Made by a program: the position numbers and the translations under genes. A DNA stretch of 64,000 nt from NCBI GenBank assembly GCA_027923505.1, contig BROI01000003.1:496001-560000 (forward strand), read 5' to 3'. The stretch is from Mayamaea pseudoterrestris (lineage: Eukaryota; Bacillariophyta; Bacillariophyceae; Sellaphorales; Sellaphoraceae). The stretch's first letter is position 1. Every line of letters begins with the position of its first letter. The notes beneath the pieces are model-generated. The model saw nothing but the letters and a program-made list of their open reading frames with translations. It ran no database searches and was not told the origin of the DNA. Shown here in pieces: positions 45,960-52,861 of this stretch.

Positions 45960-45978
45960 GCTAGCAAGACTGTTAATC
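45960..45978 (-). other. Candidate primer binding site
   Basis: Adjacent to the 5' LTR. The plus strand reads GCTAGCAAGACTGTTAATC, which resembles the D-arm end and anticodon arm of tRNA-Asn(GUU). Identical bases occur at 20449-20467. An internal rather than 3'-end tRNA match fits the half-tRNA priming known for Drosophila copia and yeast Ty5. Confidence 0.5.
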
Positions 45979-46307
45979 TGACACGATAATATCAGACGAA
46001 CCTTTATTCCAGCGACTACAATGGACTCGGAGCGATCAACCTCTTCGTCCAGCGTAAAGCAAACAAACAAACTCAATTGCTAGAATAGTGCATGTTACTC
46101 GCTACTCTACTCGTGCGCTTCCTTCTCGTTCTCACTGGGTTCACGGTCGAGGTTCACGCCTCGATCGTCAGCGATTTCACTCATGTATGTGAGGATTCGG
46201 TCACAAGTGTGACTCAACCCTGCACAGGATTAAATGCATACAAAACACAGGTAGCTAACCGTCTTGTCATGAGACGCAGGTCAACTCAACTCAATAATAT
46301 TGTGTCA
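45979..46307 (-). repeat. Young Copia family LTR, copy 7 (5' LTR)
   Basis: A complete 329-bp LTR with TGACAC/GTGTCA termini, matching 40177-40505 by eye. It carries AATAAA in element sense. Confidence 0.92.
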
Positions 46308-46312
46308 CTAAT
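46308..46312. repeat. Target-site duplication, right copy (CTAAT)
   Basis: CTAAT directly follows the LTR end (TTGTGTCA) and equals 40172-40176. It defines the insertion and its precise limits. Confidence 0.88.
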
Positions 46313-46460
46313 GAAGCCAAAAGAGGCGTACCAAATGCGTCCCGAATATCAAGCAACGGACTACAAGCGGTTTGCAGGTCGTTTGCGTTCAATGCGACAG
46401 AGACTCTTTAGCCAGCAAGAGAGAGCTCTTTCAGATACAGAAGCGCTTGGATGTAAAGGC

Positions 46461-46465
46461 AAAAA
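46461..46465 (-). terminator. RNA polymerase III terminator of tRNA-Glu
   Basis: On the minus strand, TTTTT begins three bases after the 3' end of the tRNA gene. A T run of this length is the usual Pol III stop. Confidence 0.85.
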
Positions 46466-46467
46466 GT

Positions 46468-46539
46468 TCCGATACAGGGATTCGAACCCTGGTTTCCTGC
46501 GTGAAAGGCAAGTATGATAACCACCTACATTATATCGGA
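46468..46539 (-). tRNA. tRNA-Glu (anticodon UUC)
   Basis: The 72-base minus-strand sequence folds as a complete cloverleaf. The acceptor stem TCCGATA pairs perfectly with TATCGGA. A D arm (ATG/CAT stem) follows. The anticodon stem CTTGC/GCAGG holds the loop CTTTCAC with anticodon TTC. The T arm CAGGG-TTCGAAT-CCCTG is perfect. GGTTCGAATCC gives the Pol III B box. CCA is not encoded, as expected for a nuclear gene. No intron is present. Length, acceptor stem and anticodon loop closely resemble yeast tRNA-Glu(UUC) as I remember it. The gene lies antisense to the apparent 3' end of the interrupted host gene, and the Copia insertion point is about 155 bases beyond its 3' end. Confidence 0.95.
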
Positions 46540-47233
46540 AGCACACGCGCCATCTTGTGCTACAGCAGTGGGCGCACTAATGCAACTAAAACGCAAATGT
46601 ATTTGTTATAGCAATCTCTGTGGACTCTCGATTAAGATAGATGTAGTGAAATTAACCATCTACTGTCAATCATCACAAAATGTATCATTGATAGATGTGA
46701 GGCCCACACATATCTCATGGCAGGAAGGACAGCTCACATGTGTAGGAGTATCAACTGCCTTTCATTACTAATCTTGCCCAGATTTAAATTGGCTTCACAT
46801 AAGTATGACAAATCATTTGGGGTATGCCCTTGAGCTTGAAACAAGTAAATAATGGGTCCCAGTCTGGTTGGAGGTAGATAACTAAATGGCATCCTTGTAG
46901 CTGCCCTAGCATCATCCAAGATTTTCACCACCTCTTTGCTCATCCCACGCTACCAGTAGTTGGCGGCGTGAACCATCACATCCTCATACAAATCCTATTA
47001 AGAGCAGTCAGTACAGTTACAGTTTTAATATCAGACTGGTCCATTATGTCGTACGAGTAAATCAGCTCTGAGAGACACGGTACGACATCCGTTTCTCTCG
47101 ATTCTCCAAAAGCAACAAGATCCAAGCCAAACGTGAGACGAGGCACGCATGGTTCCGAGTCAATTTCAAAGCAGTGTTACTGTATCATATACAAGTTGCG
47201 CACAACGTCGTAAGTCTAGTAGACTACAAAATC
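46540..47233. other. No supported gene
   Basis: About 690 bases with only short frames. A 69-codon minus frame (46734-46943; LPPTRLGPIIYLFQAQGHTP) looks protein-like but has no recognisable family and could be decayed. The right end is the upstream region of the next gene; a GTG 60 bases before its ATG is in frame but is an unlikely start. Confidence 0.4.
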
Positions 47234-48958
47234 ATGGTAGGCTTGAAGAAGAACACCACCAAGATCAACGTGCAGCAAGCCATGAAGGAGCTCAAGGAAG
47301 CCGAGCAGATCGCTTTCATGGCGTCGCTCAAAGGATTAACGCCGGCGGAAAAGCATGCCAAGCGTCAGGCCCGCCGTAGCGTGTTGAAGGAACGCAGGGA
47401 GCGCCAGCAGGCTGAGCGTCGCGTCTTTGAGGAGTCGTTGGAACGTCTTGCTCCGGCCGAGAAGAAAGCCAAGCGCCAGGAACGCCAACTCGTCAAGTTG
47501 GAGCAGTGTGCGATGGCACAGGTCGCTCTCCAACAGACGGCGCGTGAGTCATTCACGTCAGCATTAGAAGGATTGTCGGAGGAGGAACGCGAAATCAAGT
47601 GGTTGGAGGGTCGCGCTATAATGCAGAAGCGCATGACCGAGCGCAAGGCTGCTCGTCGCGTCGTTGAGAGCGATTTGGAGAAATCTGTCGGTGAGAAACA
47701 TTTGAGAGGTGGCACCAATATGAAGTTTTATGATGATGAGGAACTCGCAAAGTTCCAGGCAACTCTCAAGGGTCTTGGTCCTCGTGCCAAGCAGATCAAG
47801 TGGCAGCTCCGCATCAAGAAACTTCGTGCGGACATTCAGCTCAATGGAGGTGGCAGTGGAATTCGCAAGGCACTCCGCCATGCGCGCAAACAGAGGGACT
47901 TGATGGCGCGTCGAGCTGCAATGCAGGATTTCAAGCTCGCTAAGGACTTTGCTGGCGTTGCCATTGCCGAACAGGTGGACATGAGCAAGAAGAAGGAGAT
48001 TGTTTGTGACTCGATGCAAAAGAATGCCAAGTATGGGGACGAGGAGCTTGCGGTGTTTCATGCCTCCCTCGAAGGTTTGTTGGTGGCAGAGCTTAAGCAA
48101 AAGTGGCAGACTCGCATCAAGGAACTCCGATCTGACATCGAAGCCAATGGACCTGGAGGGGGTAATCGCAAGGCACTCCGTCTGGCTCGTCTTGAGATGG
48201 ATAAGCTTGTCAAGGCAGAGCAGGTGACACGCAAAAATAAGCTTGTCGCTGAACAGGAGGATGTCGTTCCTGGAAAGACATTGACGGACAGTAAAATTCA
48301 GCAGGCATACACCGACGAAGAGTTTGCCGCGTTCCGTGCATCCCTCGAGGGCTTGCCGCAGGCAGAGATTAAGCAAAAATGGCAGACTCGTATGAAGAAA
48401 CATCGTGCTGAAATTCAGGCGAATGGACCTGGGGGCGGTAATCGCAAGGCGCTCCGCTTGGCTCGTCAGGAGTTGGACAAGCTTGCCAATTGTGAGCAGG
48501 TGCCCCGTAAGAACAAATTTGTGGATGCAGCCACTCAATACAAGGACGTTTCGGGAGGTGAATCTGTCGGCAATGGAAAGAAGATGAAGTCTAACGTCGA
48601 GGAACTTGCCTCGTTTGAAGCGTCGCTCAAGGGAATGTCGCCTGCTGCGAAGAAGTTGAAGTGGCAGGCTCGTATTAAGGAGCTCCGTGCCGACATTATG
48701 ACGCATGGGCTCGGTGGTGGCAACGGCAAGGCCTTAGAGTTGGCTCGCAACGAAAAGGCAAAGGTTGCGAGAGAGGCTCTTTTGGTTTGGTTGGAACATA
48801 ATCTGTCGCATGAGGAAAAGCTGCGCCTCGTCGAAACGCACGAAGGTGGAGCGAGGAATATGAAGGTAGTTGATGCTGACAATATGGAGGACGACGATGA
48901 TATTGTCATTGTTAGCGACTCGGACTTTACGGATGTTTCCATCAAGATGGATGCGTAA
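47234..48958 (+). CDS. Charged repeat protein with possible SUMO-interacting motif
   Basis: 574 residues from ATG 47234 (MVGLKKNTTKINVQQAMKEL). The protein is built of internal repeats. Three short, degenerate units come in the first 140 residues (ASLKGLTPAEKHAKRQ; ESLERLAPAEKKAKRQ; SALEGLSEEEREIKW). Four long units of about 95 residues follow, starting near 165, 266, 359 and 455. Their shared core is DEELAxFxASLEGL, then KQKWQTRIKELR, then NGPGGGNRKALRLAR. The predicted fold is helical and strongly basic. The C terminus is acidic and ends DDDDIVIVSDSDF, a canonical-looking SUMO-interacting motif (hydrophobic core I-V-I-V followed by S/D). Function is unknown; nucleic-acid binding or a nuclear scaffold is an inference from charge. 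No intron is needed. It converges on the EGF-domain gene with 253 bases between stops. Confidence 0.82.
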   Translation: MVGLKKNTTKINVQQAMKELKEAEQIAFMASLKGLTPAEKHAKRQARRSVLKERRERQQAERRVFEESLERLAPAEKKAKRQERQLVKLEQCAMAQVALQQTARESFTSALEGLSEEEREIKWLEGRAIMQKRMTERKAARRVVESDLEKSVGEKHLRGGTNMKFYDDEELAKFQATLKGLGPRAKQIKWQLRIKKLRADIQLNGGGSGIRKALRHARKQRDLMARRAAMQDFKLAKDFAGVAIAEQVDMSKKKEIVCDSMQKNAKYGDEELAVFHASLEGLLVAELKQKWQTRIKELRSDIEANGPGGGNRKALRLARLEMDKLVKAEQVTRKNKLVAEQEDVVPGKTLTDSKIQQAYTDEEFAAFRASLEGLPQAEIKQKWQTRMKKHRAEIQANGPGGGNRKALRLARQELDKLANCEQVPRKNKFVDAATQYKDVSGGESVGNGKKMKSNVEELASFEASLKGMSPAAKKLKWQARIKELRADIMTHGLGGGNGKALELARNEKAKVAREALLVWLEHNLSHEEKLRLVETHEGGARNMKVVDADNMEDDDDIVIVSDSDFTDVSIKMDA

Positions 48959-49211
48959 ATTGCATTATGGTTGTTGTCTCTTCGGAAGTGTGCGTTATGA
49001 TCGTTGTCTACGGTGACGACATAGTGAAGTCGACTGCATACGTTACGAATAACATCAGTCACTAGCTGGTCAAATCCTTTACTGCTAAACCTCGTTTATT
49101 ATAATAGACTAGAGTAATGGCAGGCCGAAGAGTGTGAATACATGCACGGGCATGGAAAGTGGATTGGCAATGTTATAGTCAACCAAAACGTTGTTTCTTT
49201 TTTTAGCAGCA

Positions 49212-50363
49212 CTAAATAATGTCAGTCATTTCGTCGTCGTCCACATTGACGTCTTGAAAAACCTCCACACTATCCGTTAGTTTAATTTCGTTGTCGTCGT
49301 CTTCATCAAGCTTGTTCTGCGGCGGCAAGTTGGCATTACCATCGACGCTAAGGTCCATGTCCGTCGCTTGCTTGGAAGGCCCAATGGCGTGCTGCGACCA
49401 AAACAATGTACGTCGCCGACGACAGACAAAGAGACCTGCAATAGCAGCAACAATCACGGCGAGTCCAATGACAATAAAGGCAACGCCAACGGCTCCCGTC
49501 GAGTTGGACGATGTCGAGTTGCTCACACTTCCGGTTGCTGGACCATAATCGTCCGGCACAGTTTGACCCTTGACGTACTCGCAAAACTGTGAACGGATGC
49601 AGGCATTTAATGAGTCAATCGATGTAGCGCGTAAACTAATAAAATTGGAGAATATGCACCTTCAGCCGACCGTCTCTACTTACATTTCCAGTGTACTTTG
49701 GCCGACAAGTGCATCCGGCATGCGCGTCATCATCTGCATCCGCCAAGAGCTGCTTGCACTTGCCTCCATTGGCGCAGAAGGAAAGGTCGTTTGGTGAATT
49801 GTCCTCGTTGCAAAAGACGGTCGCCTTGTATTCACAGAAGAGTCCAGCAAAGACGGCGTTTTTGCTTGGTGAGGTCGAGCAGTCGCAGTAGAAGGAGCCT
49901 TCCTCGGTACCTTCCTTACATGAGCCACCGTTTTGGCAGGTAGTTCCATCGAGGCATGTCATGGTGTCCGCGTCGTCGTCATTTCGGTTCGACATGGTTG
50001 CAATTTCTTGTACTATTGATGATCGTCGTCTTGTTGCTTGGCAAATAAAGTACTGGCTAGAAAAGTACGGAGCGGTGCAGGGCGCTTGACTATTGGGACT
50101 TGTTTCTCTTGATGAATCAACTGAATACTCGACTTTGATTGTCCTTTCTCTAGCAGGAACGACTGGCAATCAAAAACAGACGGCTTTTACAAGAGCGAAG
50201 AATGATCCGGCCAATCCTTGCCGCTAAAGCTGTTTTTGTGCGCGCGTTTCGCTTCCGCCAATGTGGCTTGTCGCACCATCAATAGATGATGCGGTAGTGA
50301 AAAGATATTCTCACTGCACCGCACGCAGCGAAGGAACGCAACAACGAGCATCATCGCAGTCAT
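49212..50363 (-). CDS. EGF-domain type I membrane protein
   Basis: A three-exon model keeps frame throughout: 50363-50191, 50056-49684 and 49586-49212 (introns of 134 and 97 bases), giving 306 residues. The first exon is the least certain. It begins MTAMMLVVAFLRCVRC, a good signal peptide. Two cysteine-rich EGF-like modules follow: CQNGGSCKEGTEEGSFYCDC, and CANGGKCKQLL then GCTCRPKYTGNFCEY. The second is completed across the 97-base intron, which strongly supports that junction. A serine/asparagine-rich linker leads to one transmembrane helix (VGVAFIVIGLAVIVAAIAGLF) stopped by CRRRR. The cytosolic tail is acidic. It is probably a surface protein with EGF modules facing out; the ligand is unknown. 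Its start lies 91 bases from that of a divergent membrane-protein gene. Confidence 0.68.
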
Positions 50364-50454
50364 TGTTGTGTAGCAGTACGCGAGGACAGCCAACACGACC
50401 TGGCCGTTCGCTTGGAGTTGTTGTGCGCATCATAGTTCTGTCAAAATTGTTATC
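50364..50454. promoter_or_regulatory. Short shared divergent promoter region
   Basis: Only 91 bases separate the start codons of two divergent genes, both encoding predicted secretory-pathway membrane proteins. Any core promoters and both 5' leaders must overlap here or extend into the coding regions. No clear TATA box is seen. Confidence 0.45.
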
Positions 50455-51177
50455 ATGAGGCAATTTCAAATCCTAATTGTGCTTTCTTGGCTCGCCGTTG
50501 TGTGGGGAGCGGACGAACAATCATCACGACTGTTGCGAGGGCGAATCTCGTCCTCTACGTTATTTGCAGGAACAGCAGCTGAACAAGAGCTACAAACACA
50601 TGAACTACGAAATCCGATAAAAGAATCAACTCGTTTGCTTGCCGATGAGACCCTAGATTCTTTAGTGAAGTCTGCGCGAGAAGGCGAGACCAATGCAGTC
50701 GAAGAGTCTGCGGCTGCCACGGAATCGTCGGGAACGACCGAAACAACTGCTCGAGCACAAGAGTCAGCAGAAGCAGACGACAATTTACCAAACAAGAAAG
50801 ACAAGAACCAACAGAAGAATGATGACAATGCTACAAAACAGCCAGCGAAGGATGCATCGACAACGAAAAACGACGAGGACGACTTGGCCTCCATCAAGGA
50901 GGAACTGCAGGAGGAGGAGCGCATGGTGCGCGAGGTTGGTGGCTATGGGGCCGTCTTGGCCATGATTGCCATGATTTTCACTGCTTGGCAAATGAATGAC
51001 AATCCCGATGGCATTTTTGCAACCATGTGTCGACTGGTCATTACTATTTGCGGACTGTTCATCGGTCTCTTGCTTACGCCCTGTCGGAGATGTATAGGAC
51101 CTTCAAGAGCAAGTAGCCACACGTATGGGCATGTTCCAGTGGCGCCTACGAATTTGGAGTTTGGTTTCACATCATAA
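50455..51177 (+). CDS. Secreted-pathway membrane protein, unidentified
   Basis: 240 residues, single exon, ATG at 50455. A signal peptide (MRQFQILIVLSWLAVVWGAD, about 1-19) is followed by RLLRGR, a possible processing site. Then comes a long hydrophilic, acidic and asparagine/glutamine-rich region (about 30-150) with a charged helix (SIKEELQEEERMVREV). Two hydrophobic segments follow: YGAVLAMIAMIFTAW and LVITICGLFIGLLLTP. The short tail has a CRRC pair. The layout suggests a lumenal or extracellular disordered domain anchored by two membrane helices. No family is recognised. It is divergent from the EGF gene and convergent with the RsmG gene (154 bases between stops). Confidence 0.78.
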   Translation: MRQFQILIVLSWLAVVWGADEQSSRLLRGRISSSTLFAGTAAEQELQTHELRNPIKESTRLLADETLDSLVKSAREGETNAVEESAAATESSGTTETTARAQESAEADDNLPNKKDKNQQKNDDNATKQPAKDASTTKNDEDDLASIKEELQEEERMVREVGGYGAVLAMIAMIFTAWQMNDNPDGIFATMCRLVITICGLFIGLLLTPCRRCIGPSRASSHTYGHVPVAPTNLEFGFTS

Positions 51178-51210
51178 CGTCTAGAATCATCCTAGAATGA
51201 ATGATTGAAT

Positions 51211-51230
51211 GAACGAACGAACGAACGAAC
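51211..51230. repeat. (GAAC)5 microsatellite
   Basis: Five GAAC units, preceded by related GAAT units, lie between the stops of two convergent genes. Confidence 0.9.
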
Positions 51231-51331
51231 TAGTTTGCAGTCAACGAACTGTATATCTAATGACGGCAGACTTTACTGCTTGTTAAACGAAATTAAATTG
51301 CAGCATTAATTTAGACTTTTTACTGCTCCGG

Positions 51332-52405
51332 TCAATTCTCTAAACTATTGTATCGCTGGAAGCCCTCGTAGCCTCGATCCTTTGGTGCAGATGGGTCCTT
51401 TCGTTTCCATGCGCCTTTGGACGGCGAAATGCGGTTTCCCTTCTTCTCCGACCAAGATGCAGTCGCACTTGTGGTAGCATCAGGTTGTTTCGACTGCCGG
51501 TTGCGTTCCATTTTGATGCCACTCTTCTTGGCAATGGCGGAAACTTGTGCCTGTCGCAACGTCCAAATACGCTTGTCGGATTCCAACCCCGGAACAACTG
51601 CATCCACTCTCACAATGTCATTCAATGATGCGTCTTTGGCTACTTCCGTCTCACTGTCACCAATCCAATACAAGAGCTCGCCAGTCTTTGGTTCCAGCAA
51701 ATGATGCATCCATGTGCAGACGTTGGGAAGCGCCGAAACACTCCGACTTGTTGCTACATCGAACAGCGAGTGTGACCCATTCTGTTCCACTAAACCCTTG
51801 TATGCTTCTGCTCGCCCATGATGCGTCTGCACATTGGTGAGCTCGAGTTGCTCCGCCATGTTTTGGACGGCAATGAGCTTCTTTCCGACCGAATCAAGCA
51901 AGCAAAACCTTGATTCAGGACAGGCAATGGCCAATGGTAGACCAGGAAAGCCGCCACCCGTTCCAACGTCAATAATTTTCATTGTTAGTGGGTTTTCGTT
52001 GTCTTTGGTGTGCTGGCGTAGGCAGGCCAGAGCCGCTAGACTCGGTAGAATATGTTTTTCCCACACGACGGATGGTTCGGCATGTTGTCGCGAGACGAGA
52101 TTAATCTTTTGGTTCCAATCCAGCACCAGTGCACATAAGTGATCAAGCTTGGAATACTTCTCTTCCGTGAGACCGAGTGACTCTGTAACGATGGAATGAT
52201 AGTCAAGGTGTTGTGAAGGCGGCGGCACTAATATTGGTGATGATGCGTCGAACAATAATGACGATCTTGTCGCTGCTCGTTTTCTATGATGGCTCGTGGT
52301 AACAAAGCAGCTTGATTCCGTATGTCTTATGCCTTGTATAAGCAGTAGCAGTAGCGAGAGTAAAAACCCCGTGGACCTCGACATCCCGTCGTTGTTGTTC
52401 ATCAT
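51332..52405 (-). CDS. rsmG: RsmG-type 16S rRNA (guanine-N7) methyltransferase, probably plastid
   Basis: 357 residues, ATG at 52403-52405. The core matches the RsmG/GidB family, which methylates N7 of G527 in the 530 loop of bacterial-type 16S rRNA with S-adenosylmethionine. Family stretches seen: LDHLCALVLDWNQKINLVSR, then HILPSLA, then the SAM-binding motif DVGTGGGFPGLPLAI at about residues 143-157, then DSVGKKLIAVQNM and FDVATSRSVSALP. Bacterial RsmG is about 210 residues. The extra N terminus (about 70 residues) starts with a signal-peptide-like stretch (GFLLSLLLLLIQGI) and a serine-, arginine-rich transit-like part with a phenylalanine near the expected cleavage site (ESSCFVTTS). The C terminus has an extra basic tail. 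Plastid import is inferred from this layout; the mitochondrion is less likely. Single exon. Confidence 0.9.
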   Translation of the reverse strand: MMNNNDGMSRSTGFLLSLLLLLIQGIRHTESSCFVTTSHHRKRAATRSSLLFDASSPILVPPPSQHLDYHSIVTESLGLTEEKYSKLDHLCALVLDWNQKINLVSRQHAEPSVVWEKHILPSLAALACLRQHTKDNENPLTMKIIDVGTGGGFPGLPLAIACPESRFCLLDSVGKKLIAVQNMAEQLELTNVQTHHGRAEAYKGLVEQNGSHSLFDVATSRSVSALPNVCTWMHHLLEPKTGELLYWIGDSETEVAKDASLNDIVRVDAVVPGLESDKRIWTLRQAQVSAIAKKSGIKMERNRQSKQPDATTSATASWSEKKGNRISPSKGAWKRKDPSAPKDRGYEGFQRYNSLEN

Positions 52406-52861
52406 GGTGCACCCGATGAATGTGATGTGACGACGAATCGATTGGTGCTGTCAATTATTATTGTCGTGTCGCACAGAAATCCGGTGACTCGCCCGGCGCG
52501 AATCCAGATTCTCGATCGTTGAAACGACTGAAGATACTTTATATTATATTCTACATCGATATAAATAAACCGAATGATGGCTTAATAAGAAATGCCGCGC
52601 CCAACGCATTGGAGAAACCTTTGATTGTGTGACCGCATCCGAGTTGACCATCGATGAAAGGCGCCGGTCAATCTTGTTGCCTCTTGCTGCGAAGGAATCT
52701 GCACTTTGTCACGGCAAACGAAGAACATTGCCGCTATAGGGTGTCAATTTCGATTTAGTTGTAGTCTTTGCAGCTTTAAGGAGACTTGATATTTTGCAGA
52801 GAACCGGAACGCTTCTAGCAATTCTTTGACAGCCACACTACCAACGCACCTATCATACGGC
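52406..52861. promoter_or_regulatory. Divergent intergenic region
   Basis: 456 bases between the divergent RsmG gene and the large disordered-protein gene. It contains an AT-rich block (TTTATATTATATTCTACATC) near 52540. No defined element is recognised. An upstream TTG at 52826 is in frame with the right gene but is not a credible start. Confidence 0.4.

Larger units (their letters stand above)
40177..46307 (-). mobile_element. Young Copia family element, minus strand, recent insertion
   Basis: Parts in element order: 5' LTR (46307-45979); candidate tRNA-Asn-type primer site (45978-45960); gag-side region (about 45960-44350) with a charged part and a basic tract; integrase (about 43770-43050; SEPGYQNQNPAERRIQEV); reverse transcriptase (about 42090-41480); RNase H and pol end (about 41030-40709); a patch of 169-bp satellite (40708-40506); and 3' LTR (40505-40177). 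A CTAAT duplication flanks it. LTRs that look the same argue for a very recent insertion, yet the gag side and the pol end carry many breaks. That mismatch suggests either a copy made from a defective template or poor consensus in parts of the repeat. It is broken. Confidence 0.88.
40073..46517 (+). pseudogene. Small host gene interrupted by a Copia insertion
   Basis: An ATG at 40073 opens MAANQDETDWAYSHAKQLLE and GIIPLDSKL, reaching the Copia LTR at 40176. Beyond the element, at 46308, coding sequence resumes with KPKEAYQMRPEYQATDYKRF and GRLRSMRQRLFSQQE. The five bases CTAAT flank both sides. The pattern W-x-x-(S/H)xAK-x-LL-x-x-DL followed by RPEY-x-x-x-x-Y-x-x-F-x-x-RLxxLR is one I associate with a recurrent uncharacterised algal/diatom protein family; I know no function. 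The stop at 46515-46517 lies inside an antisense tRNA gene, so the true 3' end may differ (an intron or an earlier end). The insertion would abolish the product unless the element is spliced out. Confidence 0.6.

Noticed and set aside
47174-47233. Twenty-codon extension of the repeat protein
   Set aside because: It would start at GTG; ATG at 47234 is the credible start.
50364-50396. Longer signal sequence for the EGF-domain protein
   Set aside because: The extension would begin at GTG; an ATG at 50363 gives a complete signal peptide.
52826-52861. Twelve-codon N-terminal extension of the large disordered protein
   Set aside because: It would start at TTG; the first ATG in frame is at 52862 and fits better.
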